A DNA stretch of 22,140 bases, from positions 1-22,140 of the forward strand of contig JBKQLU010000075.1 in NCBI GenBank assembly GCA_052326585.1, read 5' to 3'. The DNA is from JAPLJC01 sp052326585 (lineage in GTDB: Bacteria; Desulfobacterota; Desulfobaccia; Desulfobaccales; 0-14-0-80-60-11). A model generated the notes under the pieces. That model was not told the origin of the DNA, ran no database searches, and saw only the letters and a list, made by a program, of their open reading frames with translations. Shown piece by piece: positions 14,414 to 21,496 of the stretch. Numbering within the stretch: the stretch's first letter is position 1; the number at the start of each line of letters is the position of its first letter. The translations under genes were made by a program, and so were the position numbers.

Positions 14414-14473
14414 ATCATCTGACGCATATTTTTAAAATCCCTCTCTCGACAGTTTGCCGCATCCGGAGTTGCT

Positions 14474-15082
14474 ATGAACGCGGTCCGTTACTATCTGGCG
14501 CTCATCATGGTGGTGACACTGGCCCCAGCTCCCTTCCTTTGGCTGCTTATCCACCCCTTCGTCCGCTTCTGGCGCCGGCTGGGGCCCGGGTGGACCTACG
14601 GCGCCGTTGGGCCCTTGTGGGCCTTGGCCATGGCGGGTCTCTTCCTGATGCGCCACGCCCTCCTGGCCGTGGAGTTCGGGACCAGCTACTATCTCACGGC
14701 CCTGGGTCTTTTGCTCTTGTCTGCCTCGAGCTGGCTGGGCATAATCTGGTTTCGGCGCATGAGGTTTATGACCATCCTGGGCCTGCCGGAGCTGGCGCCG
14801 GACCGGTATCCGCAGCCGCTCCTCACGACCGGAGTCTATGCCATTATCCGCCATCCCCGCTACGTCCAGATATTCCTGGGCCTTTTGGGCAGCGCCCTCG
14901 TGGCCAACTACCTGGTCCTCTACCTGGCAGCGGTCCTCTGGCTGCCCGGCATCTATCTCATAGTGCGGCTGGAGGAAAAAGAACTGCGGGAGCGCTTCGG
15001 CCCGGCTTATGACGAGTATAGCCGCCGGGTGCCCCGCTTTCTGCCTGACATCTCACGCCGGGCCGGCTCCCGGGACGCCTGA
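14474..15082 (+). CDS. ICMT/PEMT-like integral-membrane methyltransferase
   Basis: The 202-residue protein has about four to five hydrophobic segments (roughly 5-28, 42-64, 72-93, and a hydrophobic hairpin around 128-158). The C-terminal half carries the isoprenylcysteine carboxyl methyltransferase/phospholipid methyltransferase signature: GVYAIIRHPRY, then EEKELRERFGPAYDEYSRRVPRFLP, which forms the S-adenosylmethionine and substrate site at the membrane face. In bacteria, members methylate small lipophilic acceptors or lipids; the acceptor here is unknown. GGAG at 14464-14467 precedes the ATG. It begins the set of membrane-associated genes that follows the DUF2156 gene. Confidence 0.8.
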   Translation: MNAVRYYLALIMVVTLAPAPFLWLLIHPFVRFWRRLGPGWTYGAVGPLWALAMAGLFLMRHALLAVEFGTSYYLTALGLLLLSASSWLGIIWFRRMRFMTILGLPELAPDRYPQPLLTTGVYAIIRHPRYVQIFLGLLGSALVANYLVLYLAAVLWLPGIYLIVRLEEKELRERFGPAYDEYSRRVPRFLPDISRRAGSRDA

Positions 15083-15165
15083 ATGGACACGCCGCCCCGG
15101 GCGTAGTAAAATGAGACTGTGGTACCGAGGTTATCTTCCAGGACGTCTTAAAGGAAGTCATCTTC

Positions 15166-16401
15166 TTGTCCGCACTTCCCCACCCAAACGTTCACGCCGC
15201 GCTAATACCCGGGGTGAAGTTGGCCAGCCTGCGCCTCAATATCCTGACCGCGGCGGTGCTCGCCCAAATATACCTCTTTCTCCGGCTGCGGCGGGCGGCC
15301 CGAGGCTGGCGCCGGAGTGAGCCCTGGAAATCCCGGGTCGTCGCCGCCGCGGGCGCGGTCATCGTAGTTCTCTCTGTCATGAACGGCTATATGCTGTTCC
15401 GGCCCATCCCCTGGGTTAACCCGCCGGCGGCGATAGAGGTTGCCCTATTCTATCCCGCGGCGGTGTGGGGCCTGGGCTCGATCTTTTCGGCTCTGCTTTT
15501 AGTCCTGATCCAGTTGCCGGTGGGGTTGGGCCGGCTGATGGTTCGAGCCGGTCGCGGCCCGGTGGCCGGGGGGGCGGCCATTGCCGTGAACCACGCTCGC
15601 CGCCGCTTTCTGCAAGCCGGAGTGAGCGGGTTGGTTGCCGGGCCCCTGTTGCTTGCGGGATACGGCGCAGCTTATGCCGCTAAGGCCTATGAGGTCTGTG
15701 AACTCAGTTTGCCCTTCGGTCGCTCTTTAAAGGTGGTCCAAATCAGCGACATCCATGCCGGTATCTTCATGACCCGGGGAGAGGTGCGGCGCATCGTCGA
15801 TCAGGTCGCGGCGCTGCAGCCCGATCTCTTCCTCCTCACCGGAGACTACATCTCCAACTCCATGAAGTTTCTTCCAGAATGCGTCGAAGAATTGGCCCGG
15901 GTCCAGACGCGCTACGGCACCTTTGCCAGCATGGGGAATCATGAACACTGGTATGGGGAGCCGGGTGAGATCCTGGCGATCTTTCGGCAGCACCGGATCA
16001 CCTTCCTGCTCAACAGCAATCAGGTGATTCAAGGCGACCAGGGTTTTTTTGCAGTGGCCGGCATCGATGACCTCATCTCCGGGCATCCCTCACTGGCGGC
16101 CGCCTTGCACGGGCTGGATGGCGCCATGCCGACGATCCTGCTCTCGCATCGCCCGGAGATCTTTCCCCAGGCCGCCGGCCGGTCGATTCCGCTAACCCTG
16201 TCGGGCCATTATCATGGGGGTCAAATCAAGTTAAGCCTGCCGGGAGCGGATCTCAGTCTGGCCCATTTGATGACCCCCTATCCTGAGGGCCTCTACCACC
16301 TGAAGGGCTGCCATCTCTATGTCAATCGCGGCATCGGGACCACGTTTACCCCGGTGCGCTTGAACGCCCGGCCGGAAGTGACCGTGTTTCACCTGACCTG
16401 A
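15166..16401 (+). CDS. Membrane-anchored metallophosphoesterase (YkuE/YaeI type)
   Basis: The protein has 411 residues from a TTG at 15166 with AAGGAAG at 15151-15157; a GTG at 15214 is the other candidate and no ATG fits. Three hydrophobic segments (about 22-40, 57-79, 92-120) are followed by a second export-like block with RRRFLQAG and a hydrophobic stretch (146-172). The catalytic calcineurin-like domain follows, with a complete set of metal ligands: DIH (Asp195, His197), GDY (Asp227), GNHEH (Asn258, His259), SHRPE (His328) and SGHYHGG (His348, His350). YkuE-type enzymes act on UDP-linked or lipid-related phosphoesters in some bacteria; the substrate here is unknown. The RRRFLQ motif resembles a twin-arginine signal but sits after membrane helices. 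Confidence 0.85.
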   Translation: MSALPHPNVHAALIPGVKLASLRLNILTAAVLAQIYLFLRLRRAARGWRRSEPWKSRVVAAAGAVIVVLSVMNGYMLFRPIPWVNPPAAIEVALFYPAAVWGLGSIFSALLLVLIQLPVGLGRLMVRAGRGPVAGGAAIAVNHARRRFLQAGVSGLVAGPLLLAGYGAAYAAKAYEVCELSLPFGRSLKVVQISDIHAGIFMTRGEVRRIVDQVAALQPDLFLLTGDYISNSMKFLPECVEELARVQTRYGTFASMGNHEHWYGEPGEILAIFRQHRITFLLNSNQVIQGDQGFFAVAGIDDLISGHPSLAAALHGLDGAMPTILLSHRPEIFPQAAGRSIPLTLSGHYHGGQIKLSLPGADLSLAHLMTPYPEGLYHLKGCHLYVNRGIGTTFTPVRLNARPEVTVFHLT

Positions 16402-16495
16402 GGGAGTATCCTGGCTCGTCTGGCCGGCGCCGGAAATCGTTGAACCCTGGTCCCGCCCGGGAAAAGGTGCGGCAAGCGCAAGTGGAGGTGCAGAC

Positions 16496-17194
16496 ATGCA
16501 GACCGGCAAATTTCGCCGGGGAGCCCTGATGAAGGCCAGCCTCCTGCTAATTTTTATCGTGGCCGCGGTGTTAATTGTCCGTTTTAGCGGCCTCAGCGAA
16601 TTGCTTACCGTGGAAAAGTTGAGAACCCTGTTGGCGGCCGCAGGAATATGGGCCCCCCTGGCCTTTGTTCTGATCTATGCGCTGGGAGTCTGCCTGTTCA
16701 TCCCGGCCACCCTGCTTACCGCCCTGGGGGCCGCCATCTTCGGCCCCTATTGGGGGTTCCTCTATGTCTGGGTGGGGGCAATGCTGGGGGCGGCGGGCGC
16801 CTTCCTCATCGGGCGCTACCTGGGGCGGGAATTCGCCGCCTCTCTCATCGGCGACCAGCTCAAGAAATACGATGCCGCCCTGGAACGAAACGGCTTTGCC
16901 ACTGTGCTCTACCTGCGCCTGGTCTTTTCCCCCTTCACACCCATGAACTTTGGCATGGGCCTGACCAGGGTGCGCTATCGGGATTACCTCTGGGGCACGG
17001 GGCTCGGCATTTTGACGGAAACTTTCATCATCACCTTCTGCGTGGGCGCCGTCAGGGAGGTCTGGGCCACCGGCCACTGGGCCAACCTCTTGACCTGGAA
17101 GATATTCTTCTCCCTGGGGCTCTTCTTCTTTTCTCTGCTTATTCCCAAGACCTTCAACAGACTGAAGTTCTGGCAGGGCCTTAAGATCGGATAG
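16496..17194 (+). CDS. TVP38/TMEM64 (VTT-domain) membrane protein
   Basis: The 232-residue protein has hydrophobic segments at about 12-30, 51-71, 75-107, 142-165 and near 205-222. The core GAAIFGPYWGFLYVWVGAM followed by GAFLIGRYLGR is the VTT-domain pattern shared by the DedA/TVP38/TMEM64 superfamily; a second half with LRLVFSPFTPMNFGMGLT is also typical. Superfamily members are linked to lipid scrambling or undecaprenyl-phosphate recycling, but which lipid is handled here cannot be seen. The ATG at 16496 has GGAGG at 16484-16488. An internal ATG at 16529 is possible. It ends the plus-strand gene run, only 2 bp from the opposing small ORF. Confidence 0.88.
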   Translation: MQTGKFRRGALMKASLLLIFIVAAVLIVRFSGLSELLTVEKLRTLLAAAGIWAPLAFVLIYALGVCLFIPATLLTALGAAIFGPYWGFLYVWVGAMLGAAGAFLIGRYLGREFAASLIGDQLKKYDAALERNGFATVLYLRLVFSPFTPMNFGMGLTRVRYRDYLWGTGLGILTETFIITFCVGAVREVWATGHWANLLTWKIFFSLGLFFFSLLIPKTFNRLKFWQGLKIG

Positions 17195-17196
17195 CT

Positions 17197-17385
17197 TCAG
17201 CAGGCCGTTACCGGCGCTTTGGATTGTATCATCCCCGGCCTGTGGACCGTGCCCTGGACCTCAACTTTCTTGCTCCGAACCGCCGGCGTCCGCGGAGGCC
17301 GCCAGATTAGACGGTGGGCCAGGAAGACTAGAATAATTATTCCTATGGCAAGCGTCAGGGCTTTCTTACCCCCAGGTAATTTCAC
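17197..17385 (-). CDS. Putative small single-pass membrane protein
   Basis: A 62-residue frame begins with GTG and ends 2 bp from the TVP38-family stop on the other strand. The start is basic (KLPGGKK), followed by one clear hydrophobic helix (LTLAIGIIILVFLAHRLIW, residues 10-28), then a polar basic tail. A weak GGGGA lies upstream of the GTG. This is the pattern of a small inner-membrane protein, but I recognise no family, and a chance frame remains possible. It lies 117 bp downstream of pstB on the same strand, where phoU is often found, but it is unrelated to PhoU. Confidence 0.4.
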   Translation of the reverse strand: MKLPGGKKALTLAIGIIILVFLAHRLIWRPPRTPAVRSKKVEVQGTVHRPGMIQSKAPVTAC

Positions 17386-17427
17386 TGCTTTTATCCCCAG
17401 TTCTTGTCTGGCTGATAAGTCTCCGAA

Positions 17428-17453
17428 GGCTCGACGCGAGCCCGCGGCTTTTT
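17428..17453 (+). terminator. Probable Rho-independent terminator for the plus-strand gene run
   Basis: GGCTCG (17428-17433) and CGAGCC (17437-17442) form a perfect stem with a 3-nt loop; CGCGGC and then TTTTT (17449-17453) follow. The T-run is six bases past the stem, slightly farther than ideal. It would end plus-strand transcripts before they oppose pstB. Confidence 0.5.
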
Positions 17454-17502
17454 AATCGCATCTTCCCAAAGGCTTGGCCCGGGAGAAATCCACTAGGCGC
17501 TC

Positions 17503-18357
17503 TCAACCGAAACGGCCGGTGATATAGTCCTCAGTCTGCTTATTGGTGGGGGTGGTGAAGATTTTTTGGGTGGGGCCGAACTCCACGATGTGTCCCTGGA
17601 AGAAGAAGGCGGTGTAATCGGAAACCCGGGCGGCCTGCTGCATGTTGTGGGTGACGATGACGATGGTGTAAGTCGCCTTCAGGGTAGTGACCAACTCCTC
17701 GATCCTGGCGGTGGCAATGGGGTCGATGGCGGAGGTAGGTTCATCCATCAGCAGGATCTCCGGCTCCACCGCCAGGGCCCGGGCGATGCAGAGCCGCTGC
17801 TGTTGCCCCCCGGAGATGGCGGTGCCCGGCTGGCGCAGCTGATCCTTCACTTCGTCCCAGAGGGCCGCCCGGCTCAAGGCCTCTTCCACCCGGTCGGCCA
17901 GCTCTCCCCGGCTGAGGCGGTAGTGCATCTTGAGGCCGTAGGCCACGTTGTCGAAGATGCTCATGGGGAAGGGGGTGGGCTTCTGGAAGATCATCCCCAC
18001 CTTGCGGCGCAGCTCCATGAGATCGCAACCCGGGCTGAGGATATTTTCGCCGTCCAGCAGCACCTCGCCGTTGGCCCGCTGGTCCCCATAGAGCTCGTAA
18101 ATGCGGTTATAGATGCGGATGTGGGTGGACTTGCCGCAGCCGGAAGGGCCGATGATGGCGGTCACCCGGTTGCGGGCGATCTCCAGGCTGTTGTCGAACA
18201 GGGCCTGGTTTTCCCCATAAAAGAAATTCACTTGGCGGGCCGTAATTTTCAGGCCGTCATGGCCGGCGGTGGAGGTTTCTGCGGGGGCGGCCGTCTGGCT
18301 GCTGTCTTCTTCGGTAGCCATAATGGGTAAAGTCAAGGTAGCCGTCGAGTCGTTCAT
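17503..18357 (-). CDS. pstB: Phosphate ABC transporter ATP-binding protein PstB
   Basis: The 284-residue cytoplasmic ATPase energises high-affinity phosphate import. It has all ABC motifs: Walker A GPSGCGKST at 70-78, Q-loop near Gln125, signature SGGQQQR at 182-188, Walker B ILLMDEP with Glu206, and H-loop His237. After Walker A it reads HIRIYNRIYELYGDQRANG rather than the FLRxLNRMND of E. coli-type PstB, marking a separate PstB branch. About 35 residues precede the ABC core, longer than usual; ATG at residue 13 is an alternative start. Its start overlaps the pstA stop by ATGA, which indicates translational coupling. Confidence 0.96.
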   Translation of the reverse strand: MNDSTATLTLPIMATEEDSSQTAAPAETSTAGHDGLKITARQVNFFYGENQALFDNSLEIARNRVTAIIGPSGCGKSTHIRIYNRIYELYGDQRANGEVLLDGENILSPGCDLMELRRKVGMIFQKPTPFPMSIFDNVAYGLKMHYRLSRGELADRVEEALSRAALWDEVKDQLRQPGTAISGGQQQRLCIARALAVEPEILLMDEPTSAIDPIATARIEELVTTLKATYTIVIVTHNMQQAARVSDYTAFFFQGHIVEFGPTQKIFTTPTNKQTEDYITGRFG

Positions 18358-19199
18358 ATTTTCCGTTCTCTCAGGGTATAGCGGGTAAGCAAGGTCAGGG
18401 CCAGGACCCCGCCGGTAATCAGCAGAGAGGCCCCCCAGGCCTTTTGTTGCCAGTCGGGATAGGGGGACACGGCATAGTTGAAGATGGTTACGGTGAGATT
18501 GGGGGTCGGCTGGCCCAAAGAGGTTATCATATAGGGGTTGTTGAGGGCGGTGAACAGCAGGGGGGCGGTTTCGCCGCTCACCCGGGCCACGGCCAGCAAA
18601 ATTCCAGTGATTAACCCGGCCTTGGCCGCCCTGAAGACCACCGTTAGGGTTATCCGCCAGCGGGATGCCCCCAAGGCCAGGGCAGCCTCCCGCAGGGTAT
18701 TGGGGACCAGGCGCATCATATCCTCGGCGGTGCGGGCGGCAATAGGGAGCATGATGATGGCCAGGGCCACGATGCCGGCATAGCCGGAGAACCTTCCCAT
18801 CGGGACCACCACCAGGGCGTAGGCGAAAACCCCGATGATGATGGAGGGCATGCCCATCAAGACATTGGCGGAAAACCTGGTGTTGTCGGCCAGTCGCGAT
18901 CCCCCACCGAATTCCGCCAGATAGACCCCCGCCATCAGGCCCAGGGGCACCGCCACCAGGGTGGCCAGCAGGGTCATGACCAGGGTGCCGATGATGGCGT
19001 TGACCAAGCCGCCGCCCTCCATGCCCGGCGGGGTGGGCAGTTGCGTGAAGAAGGCCAGATTGAAGGCGCCCAGGCCCCGGTGCAGCACCACGAAAATGAT
19101 CCAGGCCAGGATCAGCATGCCCAGTACCGCGGACAGCGTCGCGAGCACGCTGACGACGCCATTGGCAAGGCGGCGGCCGGCGGATGGCCTCGGTTTCAT
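18354..19199 (-). CDS. pstA: Phosphate ABC transporter permease PstA
   Basis: The 281-residue inner-membrane protein has about six hydrophobic helices, with the permease EAA loop (LREAALALGASRWRITLTVV) and the PstA-typical RVSGETAPLLFTAL that follows it. With PstC it forms the phosphate channel driven by PstB. Start and stop overlap both neighbours by ATGA, so pstC, pstA and pstB are tightly coupled. Confidence 0.95.
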   Translation of the reverse strand: MKPRPSAGRRLANGVVSVLATLSAVLGMLILAWIIFVVLHRGLGAFNLAFFTQLPTPPGMEGGGLVNAIIGTLVMTLLATLVAVPLGLMAGVYLAEFGGGSRLADNTRFSANVLMGMPSIIIGVFAYALVVVPMGRFSGYAGIVALAIIMLPIAARTAEDMMRLVPNTLREAALALGASRWRITLTVVFRAAKAGLITGILLAVARVSGETAPLLFTALNNPYMITSLGQPTPNLTVTIFNYAVSPYPDWQQKAWGASLLITGGVLALTLLTRYTLRERKI

Positions 19200-20158
19200 A
19201 AGCCCACGCTCCAGGCGCGGTACATCCGTTTCAAGAGCATCTGGGAGACCATCTGCACCGCGTAGGTGATGATGAACAGGATCAAACCCAGTTCAATCAA
19301 GGAGCTGACATACATGGCCTTGGTCGCCTCGGTGAATTCGTTGGCCAGGGTGGAGGCGATGCTGTTGCCGGCGGCGAACAGCGACGGCGATATGTGGTGC
19401 GAGTTGCCGATCACAAAGGTGACGGCCATGGTCTCCCCCAAGGCCCGGCCCAACCCCAGGAAGACCGCGCCGATGATGCCCACCAGGCCGTAAGGGATGG
19501 TCACCTTATAAGTCACTTCCCAGGTGGTGGCCCCCATGCCGTAGGCGGCCTCCTTCACTACGTTGGGCACCAGGTTGAAGACATCCCGGGTGATGGCGCA
19601 GATAAAAGGCAGGACCATGAAGGCCAGGATGATCCCGGCGGTGAGCATGCCGATGCCCATGGGGGGGCCTTGAAACAGGGGCAGCCAGCCCAGGGTCTTT
19701 CCCAGGGCCGGCTCGATATAGGTTGCCATGAAGGGGGCAAAGATAAACATGCCCCACATGCCATAAATGATACTGGGAATGGCAGCCAGCAGCTCGATAA
19801 TGGTGCCCACCACCCGGCTTACCCGGGGCGGGGCCAACTCCACCAGGAACAGGGCCAGGGCGATGCTCAACGGCACGGCAATGACCATGGCGATGAGGGT
19901 GGAGACCAGGGTGCCGTAAATGCTGCTGGCGGCCCCGAATCGTTCGGTAACCGGATTCCACTGGTTGGAAAACAGGAAGCCGAAGCCGAACCGCTTGATG
20001 GCCGGCCAGGATTGCTGGAACAGGGCCAGGAAGATGGCGCCCATCAGCAACGGGATCAGCAGGGCGCTGGCGACTGCCAGCCGGCGGAAGATCCGGTCGC
20101 CCCTGGCGGTGGCTTGCGGCGCCGGCCGATCTGAGATGGTTAGACTATCCGTTGGCAT
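19196..20158 (-). CDS. pstC: Phosphate ABC transporter permease PstC
   Basis: The 320-residue inner-membrane protein has a cytoplasmic N-terminus (first about 25 residues), then about six helices. The EAA loop reads VKEAAYGMGATTWEVTYKV and is followed by GLGRALGETMAVTFVIGN, the PstC hallmark. WPAIKRFGFGFLFSNQWNPV near residues 51-70 is also typical of PstC. It partners PstA in the membrane. No clear ribosome site precedes its ATG, and an intercistronic hairpin ends about 11 nt upstream; expression may depend on that structure or on coupling. Confidence 0.95.
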   Translation of the reverse strand: MPTDSLTISDRPAPQATARGDRIFRRLAVASALLIPLLMGAIFLALFQQSWPAIKRFGFGFLFSNQWNPVTERFGAASSIYGTLVSTLIAMVIAVPLSIALALFLVELAPPRVSRVVGTIIELLAAIPSIIYGMWGMFIFAPFMATYIEPALGKTLGWLPLFQGPPMGIGMLTAGIILAFMVLPFICAITRDVFNLVPNVVKEAAYGMGATTWEVTYKVTIPYGLVGIIGAVFLGLGRALGETMAVTFVIGNSHHISPSLFAAGNSIASTLANEFTEATKAMYVSSLIELGLILFIITYAVQMVSQMLLKRMYRAWSVGL

Positions 20159-20168
20159 AATGGAATTT

Positions 20169-20197
20169 AAGGCTGGAGCCCGGAGGACCCCAGCCTT
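20169..20197 (-). repeat. Intercistronic stem-loop between pstS and pstC
   Basis: AAGGCTGG (20169-20176) and CCAGCCTT (20190-20197) are perfect 8-bp arms around 13 nt. No T-run follows in the transcribed direction, so partial termination is less likely than mRNA processing or protection that leaves more pstS than pstCAB message. Confidence 0.55.
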
Positions 20198-20249
20198 TCC
20201 GTAGAGATACGCAAGTTGACCTTATGATCGCGGCTGCGACCCGCTGCCT

Positions 20250-21302
20250 CTATTTAACCGGCCACACAGGTTTGCCGCCCGAGGTGATATCCTTTGCCCA
20301 GGAGGCTTCCACCATGTCCACCACGCTTGCGGGCATGGGCACGTAGTCGAGCTTTTCGGCCATCTCGCCGCCGTGCCGGTAGCACCAATCGAAGTACTTC
20401 AGCATGGCCTGGGCCTTGGCCAGGTCGGGCTGATCCGCGTGGACCATGATGAAGGTGGCGCCGGCGATAGGCCAGCTCTGGTCGCCTGGCTGGTTATCTA
20501 TCATCAGGTAAAAGCCATAAGGGGCGCTCTTCCAATCGGCGTTGGCCGCGGCCGCGGCAAAGGCCTCCAGGCTGGGCTTCAAGAATTTGCCGGCCTTGTT
20601 CTCCAGCAATGTATAGGGCATATTATTTTGTTTAACGTAGGCATATTCCACGTAGCCGATGGAACCGGGCACCACTTTCACCTGGCCGGCTACGCCTTCA
20701 TTGCCCTTGCCGCCGACGCCTGTGGGCCACTGCACCGAGGTGTCGGCGCCGACCTTATCCTTCCATTCCGGGGAGATCATGGAGAGGTAGGTGCTAAAGA
20801 TAAAGGTGGTTCCGGAGCCGTCGGAGCGGTGCACCACGGTAATGCCCTGGGAGGGCAGCTTCAAGCCGGGGTTGAGTTTCGTGATGGCCGGGTCGTCCCA
20901 TTTGGTGATTTTACCGAGATAGATGCCGGCCAGCACCGGGCCGTCGAGCTTCATGGCCCCGGGGCCGACGCCCGGGATGTTCACCGCCATCACCACGCCG
21001 CCCATGACCATGGGAAACTGGACCAGGCCATTCTCTTTCAGCATCGCTTCTTTTTGGGGCGCATCCGAGGCCCCGTAATCCACGGTCTTCGCCTTGATCT
21101 GCGCAATGCCGCCGCCGGAGCCGATGGACTGGTAATTGACCTTCATACCGGTGATCTGATTATATTTGAAGGCCCATTGCGAATAGATGGGGTAGGGGAA
21201 GGTGGCCCCGGCCGCGTTCAGGGTTACGGTCTGGGCCTGGGCTAGACTGGCCAGGAAGAGAGTTAGGATAAGGGCTGAGAGAAACCACCATGACTTCCGC
21301 AT
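20250..21302 (-). CDS. pstS: Periplasmic phosphate-binding protein PstS
   Basis: The 350-residue protein has a clear signal peptide (MRKSWW, hydrophobic core, cleavage after AQA near residue 23). No lipobox cysteine is present, so it should be soluble in the periplasm. Family motifs follow: LNAAGATFPYPIYSQW at the mature start, SIGSGGGIAQIKAKTVDYGASDAP, and the phosphate-binding HRSDGSGTTFIFSTYLS. It captures phosphate and delivers it to PstCA. The ATG has AAGGAG 8 nt upstream. A 91-bp gap with a stem-loop separates it from pstC. Confidence 0.96.
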   Translation of the reverse strand: MRKSWWFLSALILTLFLASLAQAQTVTLNAAGATFPYPIYSQWAFKYNQITGMKVNYQSIGSGGGIAQIKAKTVDYGASDAPQKEAMLKENGLVQFPMVMGGVVMAVNIPGVGPGAMKLDGPVLAGIYLGKITKWDDPAITKLNPGLKLPSQGITVVHRSDGSGTTFIFSTYLSMISPEWKDKVGADTSVQWPTGVGGKGNEGVAGQVKVVPGSIGYVEYAYVKQNNMPYTLLENKAGKFLKPSLEAFAAAAANADWKSAPYGFYLMIDNQPGDQSWPIAGATFIMVHADQPDLAKAQAMLKYFDWCYRHGGEMAEKLDYVPMPASVVDMVEASWAKDITSGGKPVWPVK

Positions 21303-21396
21303 CTTTATGCTCCTTCGAGTTGGAGGGATTGTTGGCAGACTGCTTTAAAACCACCTGTCTGTCCTGAGGTCAGGAAACCCTTGGGGACACCGCTGG

Positions 21397-21449
21397 ATTG
21401 TAAAACACCATTTAGCAATTTAGCGCTTAATTGTTAAGGAATGGTTAGG
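21397..21449 (-). promoter_or_regulatory. Candidate PhoB-controlled promoter of pstS
   Basis: Reading the minus strand, two adjacent 11-bp units, CCTAACCATTC (21449-21439) and CTTAACAATTA (21438-21428), match at eight of eleven positions and have the Pho-box layout of a 7-bp core plus 4-bp AT-rich spacer. Two weaker units (AGCGCTAAATT, GCTAAATGGTG) may continue the period. A -10-like TACAAT follows at 21402-21397 with no good -35, as expected of an activator-dependent promoter. The leader is about 90 nt. Confidence 0.5.
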
Positions 21450-21496
21450 ATAGGGTAAAATTTTGATGAATTCGGGGTTTTGGTCAAGGGGCGGGA

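Larger units (their letters stand above)
17195..17502. other. Convergent intergenic region
   Basis: Apart from the small minus-strand frame and the plus-strand terminator listed separately, I see nothing else here. No clear minus-strand terminator for the pst operon is visible after pstB. Confidence 0.5.

Noticed and set aside
17566..21245. Long plus-strand open frames opposite the pst genes (254, 246 and 290 codons).
   Set aside because: All are antisense shadows of pstB, pstC and pstS, with His/Gly/Asp/Gln-rich composition and no ribosome sites of note.
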